13,700 nucleotides of DNA, from NCBI GenBank assembly GCA_031390175.1, contig JANMTF010000036.1:1-13700 (forward strand), given 5' to 3'. The translations under genes and the position numbers were made by a program. Of the stretch, positions 6,834-13,440 are shown piece by piece. How positions within the stretch are numbered: the first letter of the stretch is position 1; each line of letters opens with the position of its first letter. The notes under the pieces are model-generated. The model worked only from the letters and a program-made list of their open reading frames with translations, ran no database searches and was not told the origin of the DNA. Origin of the DNA: JAAFIP01 sp031390175. GTDB lineage: Bacteria; Pseudomonadota; Gammaproteobacteria; Burkholderiales; Burkholderiaceae_C.

Positions 6834-8099
6834 ATGAGCCAAATTTCCGCGTTGCTAAAAGACATCTCACGCCCCGACGTGTGGTTAGAAATTGCCACCT
6901 TGCTGGCCTGCCTGGGCCTGGCCTATGCGTTGGTGCACTGGCAGCGGCCCAAAGTAATGGGCGTTCGGGTTGGCACCGTGATCGCCAAAGAGTCGGTGTG
7001 GTTTGGCCGCCGCACCATCGATGGCGTGCTGTTCCCGCTGCTGGCGCTGGTGCTGCTGTATGCCGCCAAAGTGCTGTGGTTTAGCGACCCAGACTACGCC
7101 ATTATTCGGCTGGCAGCGCCTATATTACTTGCGCTGACAGCTATCAGGCTCATAGCGCGCGTGCTTTCGGCTGCCTACCCCGACTCGGCCATGGCCAGGC
7201 TGCTGGAGCGGTTTTTCTCCTGGCTGGTGTGGCTGGGCGTGGTGCTGTGGCTGCTGGGCGCGCTGCCTGTGCTCACTGGCGAGCTGGAGAGCATGAAATT
7301 CAGCTTCGGCAAATCCAAGGTGAGCTTGTTGACCATTCTGGAGGGCATTATTTCTGCCGCTCTGGTGCTGGTGATCAGCCTGTGGGTATCGGCCACCATC
7401 GAGGCCAAGGTGCTGCGCGATACGGTGGCCGACCTGTCGCTGCGCAAAATTGCCACCAACGCCATCCGCATGCTGCTGCTGATCGTGGGCCTGCTGTTTG
7501 CGCTGTCGGCGCTGGGGGTGGATTTAACCGCGCTGTCAGTGCTGGGCGGTGCGTTTGGCGTAGGCCTGGGCCTGGGCATGCAAAAACTGGCGGCCAACTA
7601 TGTGAGCGGCTTTGTCATCTTGCTGGAGCGCAGCTTGCGGATTGGCGACAACGTAAAAGTAGACGGCTTTGAGGGCAAGGTAAGCGACATCAAAACCCGC
7701 TACACCGTCATACGCGCGGTGAACGGGCGCGAGGCCATTGTGCCCAATGAAAAACTCATCACCGAGCGGGTCGAAAACCTGTCTCTCGCTGACCCGAAAA
7801 TCTTGATTGTCAGCAACATCACTGTGGGCTATGACAGCGACGTGGCAATGGTGCAAAAACTGCTGTGCGATGCCGCCCTGGCCAGCGCCCGAGTGCTGAA
7901 AGACCCCGAGCCGGTCGCGCACCTGGGCAATTTTTTGCCTGACGGTCTGGAGTTCAGTCTGTGTTTTTGGATTGCTGACCCAGAGAACGGCCAGCTCAAC
8001 GTGCGGGGCGAAATTAACGTCGCCGTGCTGCACGCGCTGCGTGCTGCGGGCATTGAGATTCCGTACCCGCAGCGGGTGGTGCATATGCGGGCTGACTGA
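6834..8099 (+). CDS. MscS-family small-conductance mechanosensitive channel
   Basis: The 421-residue product has about six membrane segments: roughly 18-36, 64-83, 89-112, 128-147, 165-188 and 209-229. The MscS pore helix follows (LSVLGGAFGVGLGLGMQKLA, 234-253). Then come the beta domain (ERSLRIGDNVKVDGFEG, 265-281; NGREAIVPNEKLI, 297-309) and the alpha/beta C-terminal domain. The Gly/Ala-rich pore helix and the RIGD.V signature are diagnostic. Such channels open under membrane tension and release solutes during hypo-osmotic shock. The extra N-terminal helices make it a larger MscS-like protein than E. coli MscS (286 residues). No strong ribosome site precedes ATG 6834. Codons for residues 95-105 contain a stretch vaguely like the dispersed repeats. 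Confidence 0.92.
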   Translation: MSQISALLKDISRPDVWLEIATLLACLGLAYALVHWQRPKVMGVRVGTVIAKESVWFGRRTIDGVLFPLLALVLLYAAKVLWFSDPDYAIIRLAAPILLALTAIRLIARVLSAAYPDSAMARLLERFFSWLVWLGVVLWLLGALPVLTGELESMKFSFGKSKVSLLTILEGIISAALVLVISLWVSATIEAKVLRDTVADLSLRKIATNAIRMLLLIVGLLFALSALGVDLTALSVLGGAFGVGLGLGMQKLAANYVSGFVILLERSLRIGDNVKVDGFEGKVSDIKTRYTVIRAVNGREAIVPNEKLITERVENLSLADPKILIVSNITVGYDSDVAMVQKLLCDAALASARVLKDPEPVAHLGNFLPDGLEFSLCFWIADPENGQLNVRGEINVAVLHALRAAGIEIPYPQRVVHMRAD

Positions 8100-8143
8100 G
8101 CCAGTCGACGCGCGGGTGGTTTGTGCGCACACCAAGCTGGCAA

Positions 8144-8248
8144 GATCAGGTTGGTGGTGCACTTAGCGCAGCGGCATAAAGGAGGAGGCAGCGGCCCCAG
8201 GCCGCAACGGGGGACAGCCGCGGAGCTAAGTGCGCCGGCGACCTGATC
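8144..8248 (+). ncRNA. branched hairpin element in the mscS 3' region, candidate structured RNA
   Basis: Bases 8144-8167 and 8225-8248 form a 24-position stem. It starts with GATCAGGT/ACCTGATC and ends with GCACTTAGC/GCTAAGTGC. Twenty positions are Watson-Crick, three are G-U pairs only in plus-strand RNA, and one is a G-G mismatch. Inside, GCGGC (8171-8175) pairs with GCCGC (8217-8221), and GCGGCC (8191-8196) pairs with GGCCGC (8200-8205) around a 3-base loop. The unpaired left strand holds a purine run AAAGGAGGAGG (8178-8188); the right strand holds AACGGGGGACA. It starts 44 bases after the mscS stop and lies about 120 bases beyond the convergent dctM stop. I cannot match it to a named RNA family. 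It could be an mRNA 3' structure, an independent RNA or a mobile hairpin repeat. Confidence 0.5.
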
Positions 8249-8312
8249 CAAGTACAAAAGCCCAGCAAACCACCGAAGAACCATCGTTAGCCAAGACCTT
8301 GGGGAAAAGCCA

Positions 8313-8327
8313 AATATGCTGCATATT
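8313..8327. other. AT-rich 6-bp hairpin downstream of dctM
   Basis: AATATG (8313-8318) and CATATT (8322-8327) are exact reverse complements around a 3-base loop. It lies between the convergent mscS and dctM genes, directly beside the dispersed repeat. It is too AT-rich for a standard terminator. Confidence 0.3.
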
Positions 8328-8328
8328 C

Positions 8329-8365
8329 AATAGCTGCTCCCGCAATATTCTAGAGTACTGGAGGC
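8329..8365. repeat. short dispersed repeat, copy B
   Basis: It begins AATAGCTGCTCCCGCAATAT and ends CTGGAGGC. The core CTCCCGCAATATT is identical to copy A at 5845-5883, and the ATAGCT start and AGGC end match. It ends four bases from the dctM stop codon. Confidence 0.65.
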
Positions 8366-8369
8366 CGAC

Positions 8370-9662
8370 TCACTTCATTAAACTAGGCAGCCACAGGCTG
8401 AGCTGCGGAAACGCAATGAGCAGGCCCAGTACAAAGATCATCACCGCTACAAACGGCCAGCAGCCGCGAAAGATAGCGCTCAAACCCACACCGGGCAGCA
8501 GCGCGTTGAGCACAAACAGGTTCATGCCCACGGGCGGCGAGATCAGGCCGATTTGCACGATCATCACAATCAGCACGCCAAACCACACCGGGTCAAAGCC
8601 CAGGGCGGTGACGATGGGGAAGAACAGCGGGATGGTCAGCAGCACCATGGTCAGCTCTTCCATCACCGTGCCCAGCACGATGTAGATGAACATCATGGCG
8701 GTAATGATCATGATGGGGGACAGGCCCAGGCCAGTGATCCACGATTTCAGATCATTGGGCATGCTGGTGAAATTGACAAAATTGGCGAAGATGGTGGCCG
8801 CTATCAGCAGGGTAAACAGCATGGCCGTGGTGCGGGCCGACTCGACCAAGACCTGGTAGAGAATGGCCCAGGTGAGGCGGCGGCGCGCCAGTGCAAACAG
8901 GAAAGCCCCCGCTGCTCCAAAGCCCGCACCCTCGGTGGCGGTGAAGATGCCGCCATAGATGCCGCCCAGCACCACGATGACCAGCAAAATTACGCCCCAA
9001 ATGCCGCGCAACGCCCTCCAGCGGCCAGGCCAATCTGTGCGCTCGCCTGCGGGGGCGTGGGAGGGGTCGCGCGCGGTCATGATGGCGATGCCGCCCATCA
9101 TTAAGAGGGCCGTCAAGATGCCGGGTATCACGCCTGCTGCGAACAGTTTGCCAATGTTTGTCTCGGTGATGATGCCGTAGATCACCATGATGGTGGACGG
9201 CGGGATCATGATGCCCAGCGTGCCGCCAGCAGCCATCACGCCCGTTGCCAGGCTGTCGCTGTAGCCCATTTTCTTCATGCTGGGGTAGGCCACCTTGCTC
9301 ATGGTGGCTGCTGTGGCGATGGACGAACCGCAAATCGCTCCAAAGCCTGCGCACGCAGCCACAGTGGCATGCGCCAAGCCGCCGCGAAAGTGGCCGATGA
9401 AGGCATACGCTGCTGCAAACAGCTCATGTGCCAGGCCTGCGCGCGCGACAAAGTTGCCCATCAAAATAAACAGCGGAATGACCGACAGCGTATAGGCAAA
9501 GCCGGTCTCGTGCACCACCTGCGCCGTGCTGGCCAGGGCGGGCATCCAGCCGCGTGTGAGGCCAATGCCCACTACACCGACGATGCCCATGGCAAAGGCC
9601 AAGGGCACGCGCAAGAGCGCGAGGGCGAAAATGGCGGCAAAGCCCAGTAATGATTCAATCAC
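8370..9662 (-). CDS. dctM: TRAP transporter large membrane subunit DctM
   Basis: From GTG 9662 the product is 430 residues (MIESLLGFAAIFALALLRVP...), the usual DctM length. It is strongly hydrophobic with about twelve or more membrane segments. It shows the family patterns ICGSSIATAATMSKVAYPSM, GGTLGIMIPPSTIMVIYG and, near the end, ISPPVGMNLFVLNALLP. DctM is the transport channel that couples solute uptake to sodium or proton flow. GTG 9662 overlaps the dctQ stop as GTGA and follows a GGGGCGG ribosome site, so the two are translationally coupled. The frame stays open upstream to 9911, but that extension translates dctQ codons in the wrong frame and is rejected. Confidence 0.93.
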   Translation of the reverse strand: MIESLLGFAAIFALALLRVPLAFAMGIVGVVGIGLTRGWMPALASTAQVVHETGFAYTLSVIPLFILMGNFVARAGLAHELFAAAYAFIGHFRGGLAHATVAACAGFGAICGSSIATAATMSKVAYPSMKKMGYSDSLATGVMAAGGTLGIMIPPSTIMVIYGIITETNIGKLFAAGVIPGILTALLMMGGIAIMTARDPSHAPAGERTDWPGRWRALRGIWGVILLVIVVLGGIYGGIFTATEGAGFGAAGAFLFALARRRLTWAILYQVLVESARTTAMLFTLLIAATIFANFVNFTSMPNDLKSWITGLGLSPIMIITAMMFIYIVLGTVMEELTMVLLTIPLFFPIVTALGFDPVWFGVLIVMIVQIGLISPPVGMNLFVLNALLPGVGLSAIFRGCWPFVAVMIFVLGLLIAFPQLSLWLPSLMK

Positions 9663-10144
9663 AATGCCGCCCCTTCGCCTTCTTGCAGCTCTTTGGCGGG
9701 CTTGCTGATCAAGCCGATATGCACCAAGCCCGTAATGCCGCACAGCAACGCCATGCCGTAGATAAAAGGCGCTTTCGCAAACTTCAGCTGCGCCGTCGTC
9801 TCGCCGTTCTGGGCAAACTGGTTGCCTGTTTTCCACATGAGGTAGGCCAGGCCGATCATCAGCCCCGCGCACAGCAGGTGGACTAATGCGCCTTGCACTT
9901 TGAGCAGCCACGCAGGCAAATAGCTGTCCAACGAGTCAAACACCACATGTTCGCCACGCTGCGACACCAAGGGCATGCCAGCAAAAATCACCACCACCAT
10001 CAGCAGCTCGGTCAACTCCAGCGAGCCTGGGATCGACTGCGATAGCAGCTTGCGCCCGCCCACGTCAAAAAACGTGAGTGCCATGATGGCAAACAGCGCG
10101 CTGCCGCAGAGCAGGCTACAGAAAATTTCTAGATATTTACGCAT
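9659..10144 (-). CDS. dctQ: TRAP transporter small membrane subunit DctQ
   Basis: From ATG 10144 the product is 161 residues (MRKYLEIFCSLLCGSALFAI...) with four membrane segments, the normal DctQ size and layout. The conserved region GSLELTELLMVVVIFAGMPL and the RGEHVVFDSLD motif fit the family. DctQ joins DctM to form the membrane complex that receives the solute from DctP. An in-frame GTG at 10204 would put the start inside the terminator hairpin, so ATG 10144 is preferred, although no strong ribosome site precedes it. The gene is separated from dctP by 116 bases including a terminator. Confidence 0.9.
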   Translation of the reverse strand: MRKYLEIFCSLLCGSALFAIMALTFFDVGGRKLLSQSIPGSLELTELLMVVVIFAGMPLVSQRGEHVVFDSLDSYLPAWLLKVQGALVHLLCAGLMIGLAYLMWKTGNQFAQNGETTAQLKFAKAPFIYGMALLCGITGLVHIGLISKPAKELQEGEGAAL

Positions 10145-10190
10145 AGAAGGCACGGTGGGTAGGTAGCGTGAAGCATAAACGCTAAAGCAT

Positions 10191-10223
10191 AAAAAACGCG
10201 GCACTCATGGGCATGAGGCCGCG
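10191..10223 (-). terminator. Rho-independent terminator/attenuator between dctP and dctQ
   Basis: In the minus-strand RNA, CGCGGC+CTCATG pairs with CATGAG+GCCGCG. That is two 6-bp blocks with one bulged base and a 2-base gap at the tip that opens to a small loop. Six T residues follow immediately (10196-10191). This is a complete intrinsic terminator in the dctP direction only. Since dctQ and dctM follow on the same strand, partial read-through would keep DctP more abundant than the membrane subunits. Confidence 0.85.
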
Positions 10224-10260
10224 TCAGCGGGAGTGCGACAAGGGAAGGGAAACGAAGAGA

Positions 10261-11274
10261 TTACTTCTCAGCTTTGGCAATCTCGGCGCGGAACTCGGCC
10301 AGCACTTTGGCTGCATTTTTCAAACCCTTGGCTTCGGAGTCGGCCACCCACTTGGATTCCAGGCCTGAGGTTTTGGCTTTCACGTCGCTCACAAATTTGG
10401 CATCGGCCTTGGTGATTTGCACGCCGTTGGCTTGCATCAATCCGATAGCGCGGCGGTCTACCTTGTCCCAGCTGCGGCCAAACATGCGGGCCACGGTTTC
10501 GCCGCTGATAGCATCGACCGCGCTTTTTTCCTCAGGTTTCAAGCTGTCGTATTTGCTCTGGCTCATCACAAACGCAAAGCTGGTGTTGTACAGGCCACCA
10601 GGGAAGGTGGTAGCGTGCTTGATGATTTTGTCGATCTTGAACGACTCGGTGGACTCGGCGGGGAAGAGGGTGCCGTCCATCACGCCGCCAGAGAGAAGCT
10701 CGTACGAGTCAGGTGCGGGCTTCAAGGTGACGTTCATGTTCAAGGTTTTGCTGATCTCGTTGACCATACCGCCGCCAATACGGAACTTCAGACCGTTCAA
10801 GTCTTCGATTTTGCTGATAGCGCGCTTGGTGTTGAACACGATGCCGGGGCCATGGGTGAAAAAGCTCATCACCTTCAGGCCGGCATGCTCGCCTACGAAC
10901 TCAGGGTTTTTGGTCGCCACACGGTTGTACGCCACCGAGATGGATTCAGAGCTGTTGCCCAAAAATGGCAGCTCGGCCATTTGCGTGTACTGAAAGCGCC
11001 CGGGCGTGTAGCCCTGCACCGAGAACGACACGTCGGCCAGGCCATTTTTCACCGCATCGAAGGTGCCGGGCGGGGCGGACACGGCGCGGGGCAAAATGTT
11101 GCATTTCATCTTGCCGCTGGTGTTCTTCTCCAGCAGGTCGCACCACTCCTTTTGCGCCACGCTCAGGCCGTGGGTAGGCGGTACCCAACTGGAGACGGTG
11201 AGCACGGTTTGCGCGCTGGCGGCGCCCATGCCTGCTAAGGCCAAAATAGAAAGAGCTATACGAGAAGCTTTCAT
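10261..11274 (-). CDS. dctP: TRAP transporter periplasmic solute-binding protein DctP
   Basis: The 337-residue product starts with a Sec signal (MKASRIALSILALAGMGAAS), likely cut after A21 (ASA/QT). The mature part has the DctP-family pattern: GLKFRIGGG with R165, the conserved arginine that clamps the substrate carboxylate, then APDSYELLSGGVMDG (187-201). It binds an organic acid in the periplasm and delivers it to DctQM. C4-dicarboxylate is only the family default; the substrate is not evident. The nearby etf and acyl-CoA dehydrogenase genes suggest a monocarboxylate or aromatic/branched acid, as inference. A ribosome site AAGGA lies seven bases before ATG 11274. A terminator follows the gene. 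Confidence 0.93.
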   Translation of the reverse strand: MKASRIALSILALAGMGAASAQTVLTVSSWVPPTHGLSVAQKEWCDLLEKNTSGKMKCNILPRAVSAPPGTFDAVKNGLADVSFSVQGYTPGRFQYTQMAELPFLGNSSESISVAYNRVATKNPEFVGEHAGLKVMSFFTHGPGIVFNTKRAISKIEDLNGLKFRIGGGMVNEISKTLNMNVTLKPAPDSYELLSGGVMDGTLFPAESTESFKIDKIIKHATTFPGGLYNTSFAFVMSQSKYDSLKPEEKSAVDAISGETVARMFGRSWDKVDRRAIGLMQANGVQITKADAKFVSDVKAKTSGLESKWVADSEAKGLKNAAKVLAEFRAEIAKAEK

Positions 11275-11369
11275 GCTAAATCCTTGAGATAAATGCTGCG
11301 GCGCAAAATGCGTCGATGCATGACTTTAACGGCTGCGTTTCGACACTACCGTACAGGTTTACCCGGAAT

Positions 11370-11389
11370 AACCATCCAGACGGTCGGTT
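11370..11389. promoter_or_regulatory. imperfect dyad, possible TetR-type operator
   Basis: AACCATCC and GGTCGGTT form an 8-base dyad with six matching positions around a 4-base centre. The AACCGACC-like half-site resembles operators of TetR-family regulators of acyl-CoA genes. It lies about 95 bases before the dctP start. Weak, by-eye evidence. Confidence 0.25.
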
Positions 11390-11534
11390 AATTGTCGTTA
11401 GGTTGACGCTTTTGGAGAGAAAGACCTAAATTTTGACCGATCTCGCTCTATAATCCAGAAAATAGAACGATCGTGCTTTTTTATGTTTATGCAATTCGAT
11501 TTGCTGCGCTATGCCAAGGACAAAGCGAGGCGCA

Positions 11535-11564
11535 TACAATGGCCGCAGTTGACGTAAACGTCAA
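11535..11564 (+). promoter_or_regulatory. candidate -10 and palindromic operator for the etf operon
   Basis: TTGACGTAAACGTCAA (11549-11564) has perfect 7-bp arms around a 2-base centre and ends 26 bases before etfB. TACAAT (11535-11540) ends eight bases before it, so a bound protein would cover the transcription start, as expected for repression. From memory, the ACGT-centred palindrome resembles sites described for LiuR (MerR family) and related regulators of branched-chain and fatty acid catabolism in proteobacteria. The regulator is inferred and is not encoded in this window. Confidence 0.55.
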
Positions 11565-11590
11565 TTCAATTAACTTGTGGAGCTAGTGAT

Positions 11591-12340
11591 ATGAAGGTTT
11601 TGGTAGCTGTAAAACGTGTGGTGGATTACAACGTGAAAGTCCGGGTCAAATCGGACAATACCGGGGTCGATATCGCCAACGTCAAAATGAGCATGAACCC
11701 GTTTGACGAGATCGCCGTGGAAGAAGCCGCACGCCTGAAAGAAAAGGGTATCGTCACCGAAATTATCGCCGTGTCTTGCGGCGTGGCCCAGTGCCAGGAA
11801 ACCCTGCGCACGGCCATGGCGATTGGCGCTGACCGAGGCATTCTGGTAGAAACCGCCGAAGAGCTGCAACCCTTGGCGGTGGCCAAGCTGCTCAAAGCAC
11901 TCATCGACAAAGAGCAGCCTGGTCTGGTGATTTTAGGCAAACAAGCCATCGACGACGACTGCAACCAAACCGGCCAAATGCTGGCCGCACTGGCCGATTT
12001 GCCGCAGGCTACCTTTGCCTCAAAAGTCGAAATCGTCGATGGAAAAGCGCAAGTGACCCGCGAAGTAGACGGCGGCCTGGAAACGCTGTCCATCACCTTG
12101 CCCGCCATCATCACCACCGACCTGCGCCTGAACGAGCCGCGCTACGTGACCTTGCCCAACATCATGAAGGCCAAGAAAAAGCAGCTCGACGTGTTCAAAC
12201 CCGAAGACCTGGGTGTGGATGTGAAGCCGCGCATCAAAACCCTCAAAGTGATGGAGCCGCCCAAGCGCAGCGCAGGCATCATGGTGCCGGATGTGGCAAC
12301 GCTGGTGGACAAGCTGAAGAATACGGCTAAGGTGCTTTAA
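11591..12340 (+). CDS. etfB: electron transfer flavoprotein beta subunit
   Basis: The 249-residue product starts MKVLVAVKRVVDYNVKVRVK and shows MNPFDEIAVEEAARLKEKG (35-53), the NQTGQM loop (125-130) and the ETF-beta signature NEPRYVTLPNIMKAKKK (181-197). Leu188 and the lysines after it form the recognition loop that docks onto acyl-CoA dehydrogenases. EtfB binds AMP and, with EtfA, carries electrons from acyl-CoA and related dehydrogenases to ETF:quinone oxidoreductase. Ribosome site GTGGAG lies eight bases before the ATG. The order etfB-etfA-acyl-CoA dehydrogenase indicates one operon, but a 149-base spacer with an inverted repeat separates it from etfA. Confidence 0.96.
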   Translation: MKVLVAVKRVVDYNVKVRVKSDNTGVDIANVKMSMNPFDEIAVEEAARLKEKGIVTEIIAVSCGVAQCQETLRTAMAIGADRGILVETAEELQPLAVAKLLKALIDKEQPGLVILGKQAIDDDCNQTGQMLAALADLPQATFASKVEIVDGKAQVTREVDGGLETLSITLPAIITTDLRLNEPRYVTLPNIMKAKKKQLDVFKPEDLGVDVKPRIKTLKVMEPPKRSAGIMVPDVATLVDKLKNTAKVL

Positions 12341-12357
12341 GCACTTTCATTATTTAT

Positions 12358-12458
12358 CGCAAAAAACGCTAAAAAAGACACACAAAAAACGCCAAAAAAA
12401 GAAAAAATTTTTCTGATTTTTTTGCGTTTTTTTGTTTTCATTTTTTGCGTTTTTTGCG
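12358..12458 (+). repeat. A-tract inverted-repeat element, copy 1 (etfB-etfA spacer)
   Basis: The outer arms CGCAAAAAACGC (12358-12369) and GCGTTTTTTGCG (12447-12458) are perfect 12-bp reverse complements. Inside, runs of 5-7 A pair with runs of T almost to the centre near 12408, with a few mismatches and bulges. The 5' arm has A-tracts separated by CGCT, GACACAC and CGCC at about 10-13-base steps. The 3' arm contains the 26-base module GCG-T7-G-TTTTC-A-T6-GCG (12424-12449), also present in copy 2. Confidence 0.85.
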
Positions 12459-12489
12459 TGATATCCCTCCCTCTCGTTAAGGATTCAAC

Positions 12490-13422
12490 ATGACAAGTTT
12501 AGTAATTGCAGAACACGACAACGCCACCATCAAGGGCGCAACCCTGAACACAGTCACCGCCGCCATTGCCTGCGGTGGTGACGTGCATGTGCTGGTGGCG
12601 GGTTCGGGCGCTGGCCCAGCAGCCGCAGCGGCAGCGCAGATCGCGGGCGTCAGCAAAGTGATTCATGCGGACGGTGCGCACTTTGCCCACGGCTTGGCTG
12701 AGAACATGGCAGCGCAGGTGCTGGCGATTGCTTCGAGCTACTCGCACATCCTGTTTCCAGCAACCGCATCGGGCAAAAACATCGCCCCACGTGTAGCTGC
12801 CAAACTGGACGTAGGCCAGATCAGCGATGTGACCAAGGTGGACAGCGCTGACACTTTCGAGCGCCCCATCTACGCAGGCAACGCGATCGCCATCGTGCAA
12901 AGCCAAGATGCCACCAAGGTGATCACCGTGCGGACCACGGGCTTTGACCCTGCAGCCGCTACCGGTGGCAGCGCCGCTGTAGAAGTGCTGACTGGTGTAG
13001 CCGACAGCGGCAAGAGCACTTTCATGGGCAGCGAGATCGCCAAAAACGACCGCCCCGAATTGACAGCCGCCAAAATCATCGTCAGCGGTGGCCGCGCTTT
13101 AGGCAGCAGCGAAAAGTTTACCGAAGTGATGACCCCCCTGGCTGACAAACTCGGTGCTGCCATGGGTGCATCGCGCGCTGCGGTGGACGCTGGCTATGCA
13201 CCCAACGACTGGCAAGTAGGCCAAACCGGCAAGATTGTCGCGCCGCAGTTGTACGTGGCTTGCGGTATCAGCGGCGCTATTCAGCACTTGGCGGGTATGA
13301 AAGACAGTAAGGTCATCGTGGCGATCAACAAAGACCCAGAGGCACCGATATTCAGCGTGGCCGATTTTGGGTTGGCCGCTGATTTGTTTGTCGCCGTGCC
13401 AGAACTGGTTGCCGCGCTTTGA
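12490..13422 (+). CDS. etfA: electron transfer flavoprotein alpha subunit
   Basis: The 310-residue product has an N-terminal domain (MTSLVIAEHDNATIKGATLN) and the C-terminal FAD domain of ETF-alpha: IIVSGGRALGSSEKF (196-210), R229, GQTGKIVAPQLYVACGISGA (244-263) and SKVIVAINKDPEAPIF (273-288). These residues hold the FAD that takes electrons from the dehydrogenases. A clear AAGGA ribosome site precedes ATG 12490. It pairs with EtfB encoded upstream. Both flanking spacers carry related A-tract inverted repeats. Confidence 0.96.
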   Translation: MTSLVIAEHDNATIKGATLNTVTAAIACGGDVHVLVAGSGAGPAAAAAAQIAGVSKVIHADGAHFAHGLAENMAAQVLAIASSYSHILFPATASGKNIAPRVAAKLDVGQISDVTKVDSADTFERPIYAGNAIAIVQSQDATKVITVRTTGFDPAAATGGSAAVEVLTGVADSGKSTFMGSEIAKNDRPELTAAKIIVSGGRALGSSEKFTEVMTPLADKLGAAMGASRAAVDAGYAPNDWQVGQTGKIVAPQLYVACGISGAIQHLAGMKDSKVIVAINKDPEAPIFSVADFGLAADLFVAVPELVAAL

Positions 13423-13440
13423 TTTACAAGCATTTTATAT

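Larger units (their letters stand above)
11275..11590. other. 316-base regulatory region between divergent dctP and etfB
   Basis: No gene is visible. Going rightward it contains an imperfect dyad at 11370-11389, a TATAAT at 11449-11454 inside a nested inverted repeat (11438-11473), the 8-bp palindrome ACGATCGT (11467-11474) and a TACAAT at 11535-11540. A perfect 16-base palindrome follows at 11549-11564, next to the etfB start. No well-spaced sigma70 -35/-10 pair for dctP could be identified with confidence. Confidence 0.6.

Noticed and set aside
8144..8248. Integron attC site or tRNA-like fold
   Set aside because: No GTTRRRY/RYYYAAC core sites and no tRNA arm or anticodon pattern are present.
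9663..9911. Upstream extension of dctM
   Set aside because: The extension is Arg/Pro-rich out-of-frame translation of dctQ. GTG 9662 with a ribosome site and GTGA overlap gives the normal family length.
10145..10204. GTG 10204 as dctQ start
   Set aside because: It lies in the terminator hairpin and adds residues not like a DctQ N-terminus; ATG 10144 directly precedes the first membrane segment.
11433..11454. TTGACC...TATAAT as a sigma70 promoter
   Set aside because: The spacing is only 10 bases, far below the 16-18 needed.
12332..12344. GTGCTTTAAGCAC palindrome over the etfB stop
   Set aside because: It overlaps coding sequence and gives only a 5-bp stem with a 3-base loop; likely chance.
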